Shown: piece after piece, positions 47,366 through 57,835 of the stretch | Layout: the number at the start of each line of letters is the position of its first letter | How positions within the stretch are numbered: the stretch's first letter is position 1 | Source: Phoma sp. XZ068 | Lineage: Eukaryota; Ascomycota; Dothideomycetes; Pleosporales; Didymellaceae | DNA: 64,000 bases | NCBI GenBank assembly: GCA_004835665.1 | Contig: RBKR01000022.1 | Coordinates: 558,001 to 622,000 of the forward strand | Direction: 5' to 3' | Translations under genes and position numbers: made by a program | Notes under the pieces: generated by a model | The model's input: the letters and a program-made list of their open reading frames with translations, nothing else | Databases searched by the model: none | What the model was told of the DNA's origin: nothing

Positions 47366-47932
47366 CTAAAAGAAGGCCATGAACCCGGCGATAGCGCCCC
47401 AACCGAGGAGCGCGTCCCCAGCGATCTTGCCTGCGCCACCAACAGGCACCTCGCTGACGCTCGCAGACGCGGATGCAGTCGCTGAGGTCTTGTCCTTGGT
47501 AGTAGTCGATTCCGTCTCAGAGGAAATCGTGGTGGTGACAATAATAGTGGAAGTGCGGTTGGGATGACCACTAGGAAGGCCGCCGAAAGTGCTGTTCTGC
47601 GGGAAGACAACCACGGTCGAGTTCTGGCCCCAGAGCGTAGAGGGGGTGATGTTGGCTGGAGGAGGCACGTATTCAGCGCCCGAGCTGGTCACGGTGGCGG
47701 TGCTGTTGATGGGAGCGCTGCTGGCGGGAATGCTGGCCAGAGGCGCGCTGGTGACGGTGACTGCCGAGGTGAGATAGTAGGTCGAGGTCACGTAGACAGT
47801 GGTCGTGTCAAGCTCTGGCGCAACGGCGGTGCCAGGAGCGGAGCCGGGGACCTCGAACGAAGTGGGAGTGCCGGCGGAGGCGGTGGGAACGAGTACGCTG
47901 CCGATACAGGCGCTGGCATTGAGGAAGCGCAT
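47366..47932 (-). CDS. Small Ser/Thr-rich GPI-anchored cell-surface protein
   Basis: Intronless, 188 aa. The N-terminus MRFLNASACIGSVLVPTASA resembles a signal peptide. The middle is Thr/Ser/Val-rich with several N-glycosylation sequons (NST, NRT, NIT) and repeats such as TTVYVTSTYYLTSAVTVTSA. The C-terminus has a small-residue cleavage region (GGAGKIAG) followed by a hydrophobic tail to the last residue (LLGWGAIAGFMAFF), the pattern of a GPI-attachment signal. No enzymatic domain is visible. Such proteins are commonly linked to wall glucan or displayed on the plasma membrane as mannosylated structural or adhesive proteins. The upstream side carries a 17-bp palindrome (48120-48136). I do not recognise a named family. 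Confidence 0.75.
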   Translation of the reverse strand: MRFLNASACIGSVLVPTASAGTPTSFEVPGSAPGTAVAPELDTTTVYVTSTYYLTSAVTVTSAPLASIPASSAPINSTATVTSSGAEYVPPPANITPSTLWGQNSTVVVFPQNSTFGGLPSGHPNRTSTIIVTTTISSETESTTTKDKTSATASASASVSEVPVGGAGKIAGDALLGWGAIAGFMAFF

Positions 47933-49057
47933 GTTGAAGGTGCGATATGGTCAAGTTGATGGTTGCGGTAGGTCTGAGTTGACGTGGGTCAAAAGAATGT
48001 CGGTCGCACGATGAGGGGCAGTGAGGAGAGGGTGCGCAGTTTATAAGTGATAGGACGGTGTGCGCCAAGCGTGCGCGATGCTGGAGTGGGAAATGAGACA
48101 AACAGTGACCGACACTCACCTTCACCGTAGGTGAAGCAGGCTGGTGTCCACAGTCTTCCACCGGAGTTCTCCAAGGTCCGAAATATAGCTACTGTAGGTG
48201 CAGAGAATGCAGTAGGCGTGATGCGCAGATACGAGCTGAAGATCGCACAGTCTCTCTTGATGGGATACTTTGACATAGAATATATTCGAGCGCAAAAGAT
48301 CTATGATGAGTAGCGCTGGTGATAAATACTTTAAGTGAACACATGCAGAGAGCTACAAATGGCGGGTAAGATAGCTATGGAATACCATACTGTTTGACTA
48401 AGTGAGTCGTAGGACACCAGCTCAGGAAAGCAGCGTTATGCTCGGTGTAATTGACAAAAGAGTCTGGAAGATTAGGAAAAGTTGGCTAATTGGTAACAGC
48501 AAGGGAATCGGAAGCGTCGAGACGTCATATCGAAGACGGCTCCATGAGCGCGTTGTCCTTACTGTCATTTCAATTGATCTGAAGGCCGTGGATGAGCTGC
48601 TGGACTTTGGGTGAGCTCCTAGGATTATATTACTGAAAGTCGATGCAAATTCCGTAACTATAGAATAGTCTCGAGATTTTTCAGTTACAACTATAGCACG
48701 GGTTATAAATTGCGAATACTGGCGCTCAAGACGAGGTTGAGGGTGACAGCAGACGATGCCCAAAGCAGTAAGTGCGGGTGGAATCTTGGCATTATTCGCC
48801 GCCCGCCCCGCGTTGGAATTCGGTGTGGGCAATTTGAGTCACCAAAAGTTGGCAACTCTTAACGCCCGACGCACGCAACGGATAAACCTTTGCCGCCGAA
48901 CAAACCCCACCGGCCCTCTGCAACGTAGAGCCTCACGGCACTTTCGCCTTTTACGCACGCATACGACAGACGACGCCCCCACCGACCCCACGATAGCAAA
49001 CAGTCGAGCGACGCCCAAGACCCGTTCCCAGGAGAATAGCAGGAACAGACGCACATC
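47933..49057. other. Intergenic, divergent promoters of GPI protein and eIF2alpha
   Basis: 1.1-kb region. The left part holds the GPI-protein promoter with a palindrome at 48120-48136. The 300 bp before eIF2alpha is C-rich with a CGCCGCCCGCCCCGCG tract at 48799-48814. No further gene seen. Confidence 0.5.
48120..48136. promoter_or_regulatory. Palindrome CTTCACC-GTA-GGTGAAG
   Basis: Two 7-bp arms in perfect inverted orientation around GTA, about 190 bp upstream of the GPI-protein start codon. The form resembles a binding site for a dimeric factor. No specific factor is assigned. Confidence 0.55.
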
Positions 49058-50156
49058 ATGTCTCTCACAAATTGCCGGTTTTACGAGGAGAAGTACCCGG
49101 AGGTGGAGAGCTTCGTTATGGTGAACGTCAAGCAGATTGCAGAGATGGGCGCATACGTCAAGCTGCTCGAATATGGTGGGTGCAGCCGCAGGTCCCTAGG
49201 AGTGGGCAAATGCTAACACGCGCAGACAACATCGACGGCATGATCCTGCTCTCCGAACTGTCGCGCAGACGTATTCGATCCATCCAGAAGCTCATTCGTG
49301 TTGGCCGCAACGAGGTCGTTGTCGTGCTCCGTGTCGACAAGGACAAGGGCTACATTGATCTGTCGAAGCGCCGTGTGTCGCCCGAGGATATCGTCAAGTG
49401 CGAGGAGCGCTACAACAAGTCGAAGATGGTCCACAGCATCATGCGCCACGTCGCCGAGAAGACCCAGACACCCATTGAGGAGATCTACCAGACAATCGGC
49501 TGGCCGCTGAACAAGAAGTACGGCCACTCGATCGACGCCTTCAAGCTCAGCATCACCAACCCCGAGGTCTGGAACGACGTTACCTTCCCCAACGACGTCG
49601 TCAAGGAGGAGCTGCAGAGCTACATTGGCAAGAGGCTGACACCCCAGCCCACCAAGGTGCGATCAGACATTGAGGGTAAGGACTGCACGCGATAAGGCAG
49701 AAGATTGCATGCTAACTTGTGCAGTCACTTGCTTCGGCTACGAGGGCATCGACGCCGTCAAGGAGGCCCTGCGTACCGCTGAGGCCAAGAACACCCCCGA
49801 GAACCAGGTCAAGGTTAAGCTTGTATCGCCTCCCCTCTATGGTATGTTGTGTAACCCAATCCTCACACAGGCTCGTGCTGACCACCACAGTCCTTACTTC
49901 GCACTGCCTCGACAAGAACGCCGGTATTGCCACCCTCGAGCAGGCCATCGAAGACATCAAGGCGAGCATCACAAAAGCGGGCGGCGACTGCCAAGTCAGG
50001 ATGGCACCCCGTGCCGTCACTGAGAACGATGATGCCGAGCTTGCAGCGCTCATGGAGAAGCGCGAGCGCGAGAACCAGCAGGTCAGCGGTGACGAGGACG
50101 AGAGCTCGAGTGACGAGGGCGAGGTTGGCGCGGCGGCCGCTGCAGCTGAGGCCTAG
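49058..50156 (+). CDS. SUI2: Translation initiation factor eIF2 subunit alpha
   Basis: Four exons (49058-49175, 49226-49675, 49725-49841, 49891-50156), each junction splitting a codon after its first base, encode 316 aa. The N-terminal S1-type OB domain reads CRFYEEKYPEVESFVMVNV, and the phospho-acceptor loop is ILLSELSRRRIRSI with Ser52 (Ser51 in mature numbering), the target of Gcn2-type kinases. The helical domain and the C-terminal alpha-beta domain follow (TCFGYEGIDAVKEAL, KAGGDCQVRM). An acidic and Ala-rich tail closes the protein. eIF2 delivers initiator tRNA-Met to the 40S subunit, and phosphorylation of alpha shuts down general translation. The protein is complete and of normal length (about 305-315 aa). 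Confidence 0.97.
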
Positions 50157-50692
50157 AGACTTTTGCATGTTGAACGATTATGATGGGACATGGTCAAAAG
50201 TGGATACCGGCGTTTGGGGCTCGACTACCATTCCTCGAGCATGTACGCGGCATATTTGACATGTATAGCATTTTCATTCTGGATGGGTGTCGATATGCGC
50301 CCTAGACTTCAATGACAAAAGAGTCCAATTCAGAGACCACGAAATAAGTCAAATTCAGAAACGACGACAAAGTCCAATTCAAGTCCAAAATCACATGTTC
50401 GGATGTATGAATGCATTTGAAACAAAGCGTAGTGGTCCAAGCTCCTAGACGCGCTGCGATGACGATCCAGCAGTAGCAGCTCGGCCCAGCTTGACGGGCT
50501 AACCAACTTTCTGCGCGCAACCGCCAACAACAGGCGACGGCGCTATCGATTCTCTTCCAAGGCCATCTGCTTATGTCGCGTGATTCTCCTCTTCCTCTAC
50601 ACCTCCCCATTGAATAATTGGAGTAGGCGTGCACCAGCTACTCGTCTTCCGATTGATTGCATCCCCGCAGCTACACCAACGCCTCCGCAATA
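50157..50692. other. Intergenic, eIF2alpha to YVC1
   Basis: 536 bp with the eIF2alpha 3' UTR and YVC1 promoter. Contains the degenerate repeat at 50322-50393. Confidence 0.5.
50322..50393. repeat. Degenerate direct repeat AGTCCAATTCA, four copies
   Basis: AGTCCAATTCAGA (50322), AGTCAAATTCAGA (50347), AGTCCAATTCA (50371) and AGTCCAAAATCA (50382) lie within 72 bp. Each carries a CCAAT-like core except the second. This could be a cluster of CCAAT-type sites or a decayed tandem repeat. Confidence 0.6.
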
Positions 50693-52894
50693 ATGCCAAG
50701 GTGGAACGAGCTCTTCAATTCGGACGGGCACGATAGGCGAAGCCGCATTGCGGGTGAGGCCAATGCGCGTCAGTATAACTCTTGCCAAAGCTAGAATATC
50801 TGCTAATTGCTTCCAGTCCTGCCCACACGTCGCGAGCACATCCACCCACCACCGATCGACCCCAAGGAAGTCACCAAGATCTGCCTGCGTCTGAAGCACC
50901 AGATCGAGCAGGTCATTCCCTACGAGATCGAAGAAGACAAGGTCACCAAGGCGAACAGTCCCATTATCACACAAGCTGTGCTGGACACAGCGAACAAAGC
51001 AGGCGGAGAGGACAAGACGGCATGTGTAGTATTCTCCCTTCTGATAGTCAAGAAGTGGTTCGCGGTATGGAGGCCAAGCATAGTTGCTGCAGACTAGCAC
51101 GCTGACTCTGACAGAAACAAGCCAGCGCCGAGCTCTGGGACGCTGACCTGCACGATGTACGCGCCATTGCTGCCGAGATGATGGCCAAGCGTATCATCGA
51201 AGCCGAAGAGGACATGGATTACCTCATCGAGGAGGTCCTGCTTAAGCGGTACTCCATTCTTGTCGACGGCGAACCCACCGAGCCTGCCAATGCTGTCGAG
51301 AAGGCCGTCGATCTCCATGCCGTGACTGTGATCGGTTCTTCTGGCTACCAGAAGTGTATAGCCTACCTCTGGCGCGGCTGGATTGTTCAGGACGATGAGG
51401 ACCCAACTCGCTTTATCCAATATGAGAACAAGACGAACACAAGCCTCTGGGCCCATCTTGACCCGGATCGCATGCGTGTCCCGCGGTATCAAAACTGGGT
51501 GCAAATAGCCTTCTCCCTGATCTTCTTGGGCCTATACACCGGTGCAATCAACACAGTCAACGCCGATGCTGATCTAGATGTCGTTGAAGGCCTGCTCTAC
51601 ATCTTCACACTAGGCTTCATCTGCGACGAGGTCAACAAGTTCTGGAAGGTCGGCCGCTTTTACATCTCCTTCTGGAACATGTTCAACAGCACGTTGTACG
51701 CGCTCCTCACTGTTTCCTTCATCTTCCGAATGGTAGCGATCAGTCACCCTGCCGATGAGAAGAACGAGGATAATCCGCGCGGAAGGTTCAACGAGCTTGG
51801 GTACAACTTCCTTGCTTTTACAGCGCCCATGTTCTGGATGCGCCTGCTGCTCTACCTCGATACCTTCCGCTTCTTCGGTGCCATGCTGGTCGTGCTCAAG
51901 GTCATGTTCCGCGAGTCCCTCATCTTCTTCCTGCTTCTTTTCGTGGTGCTTGTCGGTTTCTTGCAGGCATTCATGGGCCTGGACATTGCAGAAGACCAAG
52001 TCATGAACGACATCGGCTTCGTCATGCAAGCCATGCTGAACGCCATCATGCAGAGCCCTGAATTCGATGGCTTCGATAATTTTGCTGTTAGTCTTCTCAC
52101 TCTCCTGCAGCATTATCATTTCGATACTGACGTAAACAGCCTCCATTTGGACTCATCCTCTACTACATCTTTACATTCGTAGTCATGGTCATCTTGCTGA
52201 ACATCCTCATCGCGCTCTACAACTCGGCCTACGAAGACATAACCGGCAATGCCACAGACGAATACATGGCGCTCTTCTCCCAGAAGACGATGCAATTTGT
52301 CCGCGCGCCCGACGAGAACGTCTTCATTGCGCCGTTCAACCTCATCGAAATGCTGTTCCTCATCCTCCCGTTTGAGTGGTGGATGGACGAGAAGCGCTAC
52401 GACCACCTAAATGACTGCGTCATGGCCGTGCTGTACAGCCCGTTGCTCATCGTCACAGCCTTCCTGGAACAGCGCGAAGCTCGTGTCGTGAGATACAACC
52501 GCAAGCGCGGCGAGGCAGACGAGGACGTCACGCACGAGTGGGAGCAGGTGCTGCACGAGTGCGACTTCGAGGCCGACGGGTGGGACAAGAAAGTGCAGTC
52601 GACCAAGCCGAACATCGAGTTCGACACGGCGGTGCTCGAGGTTAAGAAGCTGCAGGAAGAAATCAAGGAGATGAAGGACTTACTGTATAAACTGACGGAG
52701 AAGAGTGAGGCGTGGGGAACCGATACGCTGGGTGGCAGTAAATTCGACAAGCTTGGGCAGAGTAGCGGGAGCGTTAGGGACGAGTAAGTTGTCTCTGCTT
52801 TTCTCAGGGCTGGTCACTGACGAGTGACAGGCAAGGAAAGAGTGAGTTTGGCGGGACGCAGGCGACGGAGGGAAGTGACTGGCACTCAGACTAA
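50693..52894 (+). CDS. YVC1: Vacuolar TRP-family cation channel YVC1
   Basis: Five exons (50693-50753, 50817-51064, 51115-52086, 52140-52783, 52831-52894) give 662 aa, near the 675 aa of yeast Yvc1. The cytosolic N-terminal part is helical (VVFSLLIVKKWF, SAELWDADLHDV). A cluster of six or more membrane helices spans about residues 230-460, including FFLLLFVVLVGFLQAFMG and, right after intron 3, the last pore-side helix ILYYIFTFVVMVILLNILIALYN. The acidic C-terminus has a predicted coiled coil (LEVKKLQEEIKEMKDLLYKL), and the last exon adds 21 residues beyond the in-frame TAA that appears if intron 4 is not removed. Yvc1 releases Ca2+ from the vacuole on osmotic or mechanical stimulation. In fungi it influences hyphal polarity. 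Confidence 0.93.
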
Positions 52895-54252
52895 GATGTC
52901 GAATGTGTCGGATAGTTCGCGTGTTGAGAGTATCTATAGCGTTGCGGGTGCGTCTATGTATGTACGGTTGGAAATCTAATGTCACATATCAAGTACCATG
53001 ATGGATATTGAACCCTTTGTTAGGCCTTTGGATGTGCTACGCGCGAATCGGTGTTGTAGCAAGGCTGGTAACTATCCACACAGGAAGAACAGCGATCACT
53101 GACTGGAAGCGAGTGTGCTGAAGGTCTATTTGGAAGTAGGGGTCTTGATGGCTACTGCCGAATCGGGGTGTACCCATTGTCGTAATTACCTTGGGATTAC
53201 GCACTATGCCTAATACCGCACGAAACGGTGGCTTCGCGCTAAGCCATATTTCGCACGAAACGCAGACCGTGCACTGCGTCTAGTTTACAACACGCGTTGC
53301 GGCTATGCAGTACACCCACTCCGTCACACCCTTGTTTGGCCATCTCGACACCAAATACATCAAAGCTGCTCGGCGTCGGCAGAGATTGAGCTTGTGGTAC
53401 GCATACTTGCTCCTGGCTCTTGGGCGACTGATGCTGTGGCGCACCTGTGCCGCCTGACTTGAGCCTGACTCCTGTCAAGTGCATTCGAGGCTTGCGCTAC
53501 CTTGGCTATTTCGTCTCTTATAGCTTCTACAAATACCTCTCAGATAAGTTTAGACGTTCATGTACAGTCAAAGGACATGTGTGAGGGTTGCTCCGTAGGA
53601 AGAACCACCTCGACGAAGCTTGAACATCTGAGGAAATCACTTCTCGGCCCATGTGAGAAGACATGCAGTTACATGAAGGTACCCTTGCGGCGTTCTTCCC
53701 ACTTGAATTGGTGTTACGTGACACACCAAAAGCGAGGCAACATCGCCCCTACCTGGTCGACACGGAAGCGAGCGGCCACCTCCCGGCTCCACCACCCTCG
53801 ACTGTGTACAATACCTGGGCCCCACCATTTTGTCATTTCTGATGATGACTAGCCTATCACACTCCTCATTCTGATGATCCTTGACATGGATAGACGCCAA
53901 AAATGAATATTCTCATGCACACACCCGACATCAAGATTGTGGTCGTAGTAATCTTCCCGCCCGCATTTCAGAATTGTTCGAATACTGTGGGCCTTTATGT
54001 TAGCAGTATGGGTTTCGCCAACTATATCAGGACATCGAAGCCGCCAAACCGTCTGCAAAGTCGTCCGTTGGCATCTTCCACTTGGGAAGATCACCAAATC
54101 TTTTGAAACTTCTATTGTGCTTTAGCATACACTATTCTACTCAAGCAACTACTACACTCTTCCCTTTTTCACTCATGAAAGATAGTCTCATTTCTTTTCG
54201 ATAATCAATCTGGGGCCTCCTTGTAGACAATTGTTTCCCTCCGTTACCAGCC
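52895..54252. other. Intergenic, 1.36 kb
   Basis: Between YVC1 and the first zinc-finger-like gene. It contains an 11-bp direct repeat CGCACGAAACG at 53217-53227 and 53252-53262. Frames of up to 116 codons look non-coding. No RNA gene seen. Confidence 0.45.
53217..53262. repeat. 11-bp direct repeat CGCACGAAACG, two copies 35 bp apart
   Basis: Exact copies at 53217-53227 and 53252-53262 in gene-free DNA downstream of YVC1. The function is unknown; it could be a remnant of an insertion or a duplicated binding site. Confidence 0.55.
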
Positions 54253-54920
54253 ATGGATGCATCTCAATACTGCGAGGATCCTACCAACAGCGCAGCAGAT
54301 GTCGATATGAGCTGGAAAACAATTGACTCAAGCAAAGAGGCTCATCTTAAACCGAATGCATCTACAACCAACCAAGGCTTACCCATGGGTACGATCAGTA
54401 TGTATCACTCCTCTCCTCGTCTACCATCTGTCGCTAATGTATCACAGCTGTTGATGGACAAGAGCCGATTTACATTTGTCCTTGCTGCAACATCGGCGAT
54501 GGACATACCAAACGCCCCTACAACAGACTTGCGCGCGGCACATCCGGTAAAAACCTCTCTCCCAATATGTCCGGTTCGAAAACTCCGATCGTCAAGTATC
54601 AGAATCCCTGCAAGAGACCCTCAACTTTCGACGAACATATCAGGGAGCAGCACCGAAGGTTGACCAAACGAATGAACTCTACCGAGTTTCTCTGCATCTT
54701 CTGTCCGTGCGGCACAGTAATGCATCCTGGGTCAGCATGTCCCGGGAGATTTGATGTTTTTCAAGATCTGCTCAACCACTTGAAAGTCTTCCATGCACAA
54801 GCGCCAGAACACAACGACCATTTTCATCATCACTGCACCCCCAAATCCTTGAGCTCTTACACGCCAGCTATAAGCGAGGTGGCCGCCCAGTTCTTTGGGC
54901 AGCTGCCTGTCAGCCGTTAA
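54253..54920 (+). CDS. Unrecognised zinc-finger-like protein, first of a tandem pair
   Basis: Exons 54253-54397 and 54448-54920 (50-nt GTATGT...TCACAG intron) encode 205 aa. I do not recognise the family. The visible pattern is CPCC (C59-C62), then a C...H-x4-H block (NPCKRPSTFDEHIREQH), then LCIFCPCG (C-x2-C-x-C), and finally a helix with H-x4-H (LLNHLKVFH). Together these could form two or three C2H2-like zinc sites, the first degenerate. The N-terminal 50 residues are polar and unstructured. The downstream gene at 55396 repeats the same motif order, so the two are probably tandem duplicates. Nuclear regulation or RNA/DNA binding is a guess from the finger-like pattern only. Confidence 0.65.
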
Positions 54921-55395
54921 TGTCAGCTGCTGAAGCAATGCTTGTGGACGCTGTTACCCTCCCTTTCCCCCAAAAACAAACTCACATTTCTCGTTCGTGG
55001 AAATTTCAGGATATGTCTTATTTATAAACAGGCAGTGACCCTTTGAACTATACTATAATCTCGTTTCTTGAGGGTTACATTTCACTTCACCGGACTATGC
55101 AGCGAGTATGTAAGTTCCGCGTGTATAGTACGTAATCTTCAAGACAACAATAAGATCTCATTACTCTTGTAAATGTCTCCTTACAAAAGCGGGTTTAAGT
55201 GTAAATGTATAGGTAGCCATAGAGCAACTTCTACGAGCCTACGTTCGCTGACCTTCTACGCATTCAAGAGACCTTGCATCAAGACAGTATCAAAAACAGG
55301 AGACCATGGACGAAAATCTCCAGATCGGCTAGACTTATGGCTGTCCCGGCGATATCTACGGATACACGGGTAATCCACTTGGCCACCTCAATGGG
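54921..55395. other. Intergenic within zinc-finger-like pair
   Basis: Mostly non-coding, but from about 55330 the frame of the second gene is open and reads protein-like (YGCPGDIYGYTGNPLGHLNG). Its 5' end, probably with an intron, may therefore lie here. Confidence 0.45.
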
Positions 55396-55878
55396 ATGGC
55401 CACAGCCTACGACATACCGAGCTGGAGGCCTACCGCAAACCCCGCGCCTGGCCCACATTCGATCTATCCTTCCCAGCCTATGCCCCTATTAGCATCTAAC
55501 CCTGCTCAACACGTTCCTGAGCCTCTTGCTCCCCGAACGGCCGCACGTCTACTTGCTTGCCCGATGTGCAAAATGGGACCTGGCCGTCCCACACGACAAT
55601 ATGGCAGGAACAGGACAGCAACGAATAACTCTGACTCATCCGGAAGCATCAGCCGATCCAAATCGTCTTCAATCGCAACCGTATCCGAGTACAGGAAAGA
55701 GACTTGCTTCAACGATCACTTCAAAGCCCGCCATATCGGGCTCTTCAGGAAGGAATACGAGCCTGGGTATCTCTGCATGCTCTGTCGATGTGTCGATGTC
55801 TCCGGACGCTTTCAGGGACGCCTTGCTAGCGAAAAGGACGTAGTGAATCACGTCAAGACCTTTCACTCACATCCCTAG
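55396..55878 (+). CDS. Unrecognised zinc-finger-like protein, second of a tandem pair
   Basis: The ATG at 55396 gives 160 aa, but the frame is open back to about 55330 with protein-like composition, so a 5' exon may be missing. The motif order repeats that of the upstream gene: CPMC (C55, C58), TCFNDHFKARH (C104, H108, H113), LCMLCRC (C127, C130, C132) and VVNHVKTFH (H152, H157). A Ser-rich linker lies between the first and second blocks. The shared LC-x-x-C-x-C and NH-x-K-x-FH signatures argue for common descent with the neighbour at 54253. No established family is recognised. The function is unknown; zinc binding is inferred from residue spacing. Confidence 0.6.
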   Translation: MATAYDIPSWRPTANPAPGPHSIYPSQPMPLLASNPAQHVPEPLAPRTAARLLACPMCKMGPGRPTRQYGRNRTATNNSDSSGSISRSKSSSIATVSEYRKETCFNDHFKARHIGLFRKEYEPGYLCMLCRCVDVSGRFQGRLASEKDVVNHVKTFHSHP

Positions 55879-56441
55879 AGAGGCTCGACCACCAAGGTTC
55901 ATCGCTGTGTGCCTTTGTAGGACTCTCTATGACAGCACTGAATGGCGGTATATCGATATATGGCGAGCCATGATTCATTCCCGTCTTGCCACATTCCCAG
56001 TTTAAGTTATGCATGCCTCTTTCAAGTACTTCTCAGTTATGATTTTATCTACGTTCTCCTGTATCATTCGTCATTGCTTTCTTCTTTTTAGGTAAATCGT
56101 TCATGCATTTCGACGGCCTCTTGGTTTACGCAAAGTTAGCATCTTCTCTCATGACGGACACGGCCGTATTGTTTAGCTGAATAGCATTTCATTACGTTTA
56201 TATTGCCTTCCCATATACCTTTGGTCAACATATTGCGCACATTACCTCTGCCCTGGTTGCCTACCGCGTCTCGAGACATCGTGCACTTACAATGTAGAGC
56301 CGTTCAGGACCACACCAACTTTCACAACGGGCGCAGCATGGGATGTGGTAAATAAAAACAGTGTCGACATCTCGTAGCCGCTATCCTCACATCACCTTCA
56401 AACACAACCCATTGCTCAACCAGAGCAACCACTGTGTAAGT
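55879..56441. other. Intergenic
   Basis: 563 bp, AT-rich in the middle. Contains the 3' UTR of the second zinc-finger-like gene and the promoter of the next. No gene seen. Confidence 0.5.
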
Positions 56442-57527
56442 ATGGCCTTCAACGTAACTGAGCGCATATCCAAGATTACTTCAGAGCTGAACGAGATCAT
56501 CCCGGCTGCGGCGATGATGCAGTTTGCCATTCCCGACTCCAATGTCCCCACAACCCGCAGACGGGCTCAAATCGAAGCTCGAATCCTCGAGATCGCATCC
56601 ACCACTGCACACGCAAAATGGGCCACCAAGATGTACTCCAACTTCCACGAGTGGGAGGCCTTCCGTAAAGTCTCGACCAAAGCGGCCGCTCGCGCCTTAG
56701 CACCAGACTTGATCGCCTCCATGCACCCCTTCGGCAACTGCCTGACCGTGGCCGCGGAATGTGCAGACAAGCTGCGCCATGCATTAGCATCCGAAGGCCC
56801 AGAGTATGCCGAGTATGTAGACCGCGTGCAGCTCGTGACTAACAACTGGGAACAGCGCGCCTCATCATCTCGCCAGTACCACTGCATGGTGATCCTCCGT
56901 CTGCCGGAGAAGTGTATCGTCCTTGACGCGGTAACCTGGGAGCCTGCTTTTGCTGTGCCTCTAGGCGAGCGTTTTGAGATCCCGGGTGACTCGTTCAGGT
57001 GGTTCATGTACATAGCATCCGGCGATGCGCGATTGCTGGTCGAGTACGACCCGCCCGCGCCAACCTACAAGCTCGCGCGCCCGCAGTCAAAGGGTATCTT
57101 TAGATACGACGATCCGTACGCGGAGATCAAGGGCGGGTTTGCGGGTGGTGTTCAAAACCTCATGTTCCCATCTGTGAATTACCATGGGCGTGGTAAGCTG
57201 CCCAGCCGTCGGACGACATTAATTCACCAGACGTGGATTCAGAAGCCAGTGGGCGCCATCGCAGAATTCGAAGAGCTTGCTGACAAGTCGGGGTTCTTTG
57301 TTGAGACGTGTCATATACAGGTGGACTTTGGAAAGCGGGAGATTACAGTCTTTTGTATTCCGAACATCGAGAGCGGCCTGCGACTGGCGGATACAAGCCT
57401 CATGCGGCGATTGAGCGATTGCGAGGTACTTACGTTGACGCAGGATGAGGGATTCATAGAGTTCCAGGTCCTGATAGCTGGCCAAGTTGAACGACTTGTG
57501 CGAGTTGGTAGGTATGCCGAAAGGTGA
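56442..57527 (+). CDS. Unrecognised protein with Cys-His-Asp arrangement (transglutaminase/NAT-like fold?)
   Basis: Intronless, 361 aa from the first in-frame ATG (56442, MAFNVTERISKI). The frame is open 81 nt further up but without an ATG. No signal peptide or membrane segment. I do not recognise the family. A possible catalytic triad is visible: C100 in MHPFGNCLTVAAE, H147 in RQYHCMVILRL and D162 in CIVLDAVTWEPAF. The Cys-47-His-15-Asp order and the strand-like context around His and Asp resemble transglutaminase-like, papain-superfamily or arylamine N-acetyltransferase enzymes. The N-terminal 90 residues are helical and the C-terminal 150 residues mixed. It could equally be an inactive or unrelated protein. 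The hypothesis rests on this spacing alone. Confidence 0.65.
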   Translation: MAFNVTERISKITSELNEIIPAAAMMQFAIPDSNVPTTRRRAQIEARILEIASTTAHAKWATKMYSNFHEWEAFRKVSTKAAARALAPDLIASMHPFGNCLTVAAECADKLRHALASEGPEYAEYVDRVQLVTNNWEQRASSSRQYHCMVILRLPEKCIVLDAVTWEPAFAVPLGERFEIPGDSFRWFMYIASGDARLLVEYDPPAPTYKLARPQSKGIFRYDDPYAEIKGGFAGGVQNLMFPSVNYHGRGKLPSRRTTLIHQTWIQKPVGAIAEFEELADKSGFFVETCHIQVDFGKREITVFCIPNIESGLRLADTSLMRRLSDCEVLTLTQDEGFIEFQVLIAGQVERLVRVGRYAER

Positions 57528-57835
57528 GATGCTGCGCATTGCGAAAATCATGCTGGAGGTTCTGGCAGAACATAAGGAGAAGAAGGATAAATAGGCCGGC
57601 CATCGACAAACGGAAGAGCGAACAACTCGAGAAGCTGTACATCGGCCGGGTGAGGGAAAAACAGGAAAGGTGGTACGACCCCGGACAGTGACGAACCGAC
57701 TCGCTCCGTATTGAGGCGCAACGATGCCCGTCTCCAAGTAGCATGTGTATTTGCGAGGCTTTTGGGCTGTCCAGCAATGCCCGATTGCACCTGCGCTGGA
57801 CAAGGCCTGACACATTCTATAGTTGCAGTAATTAA

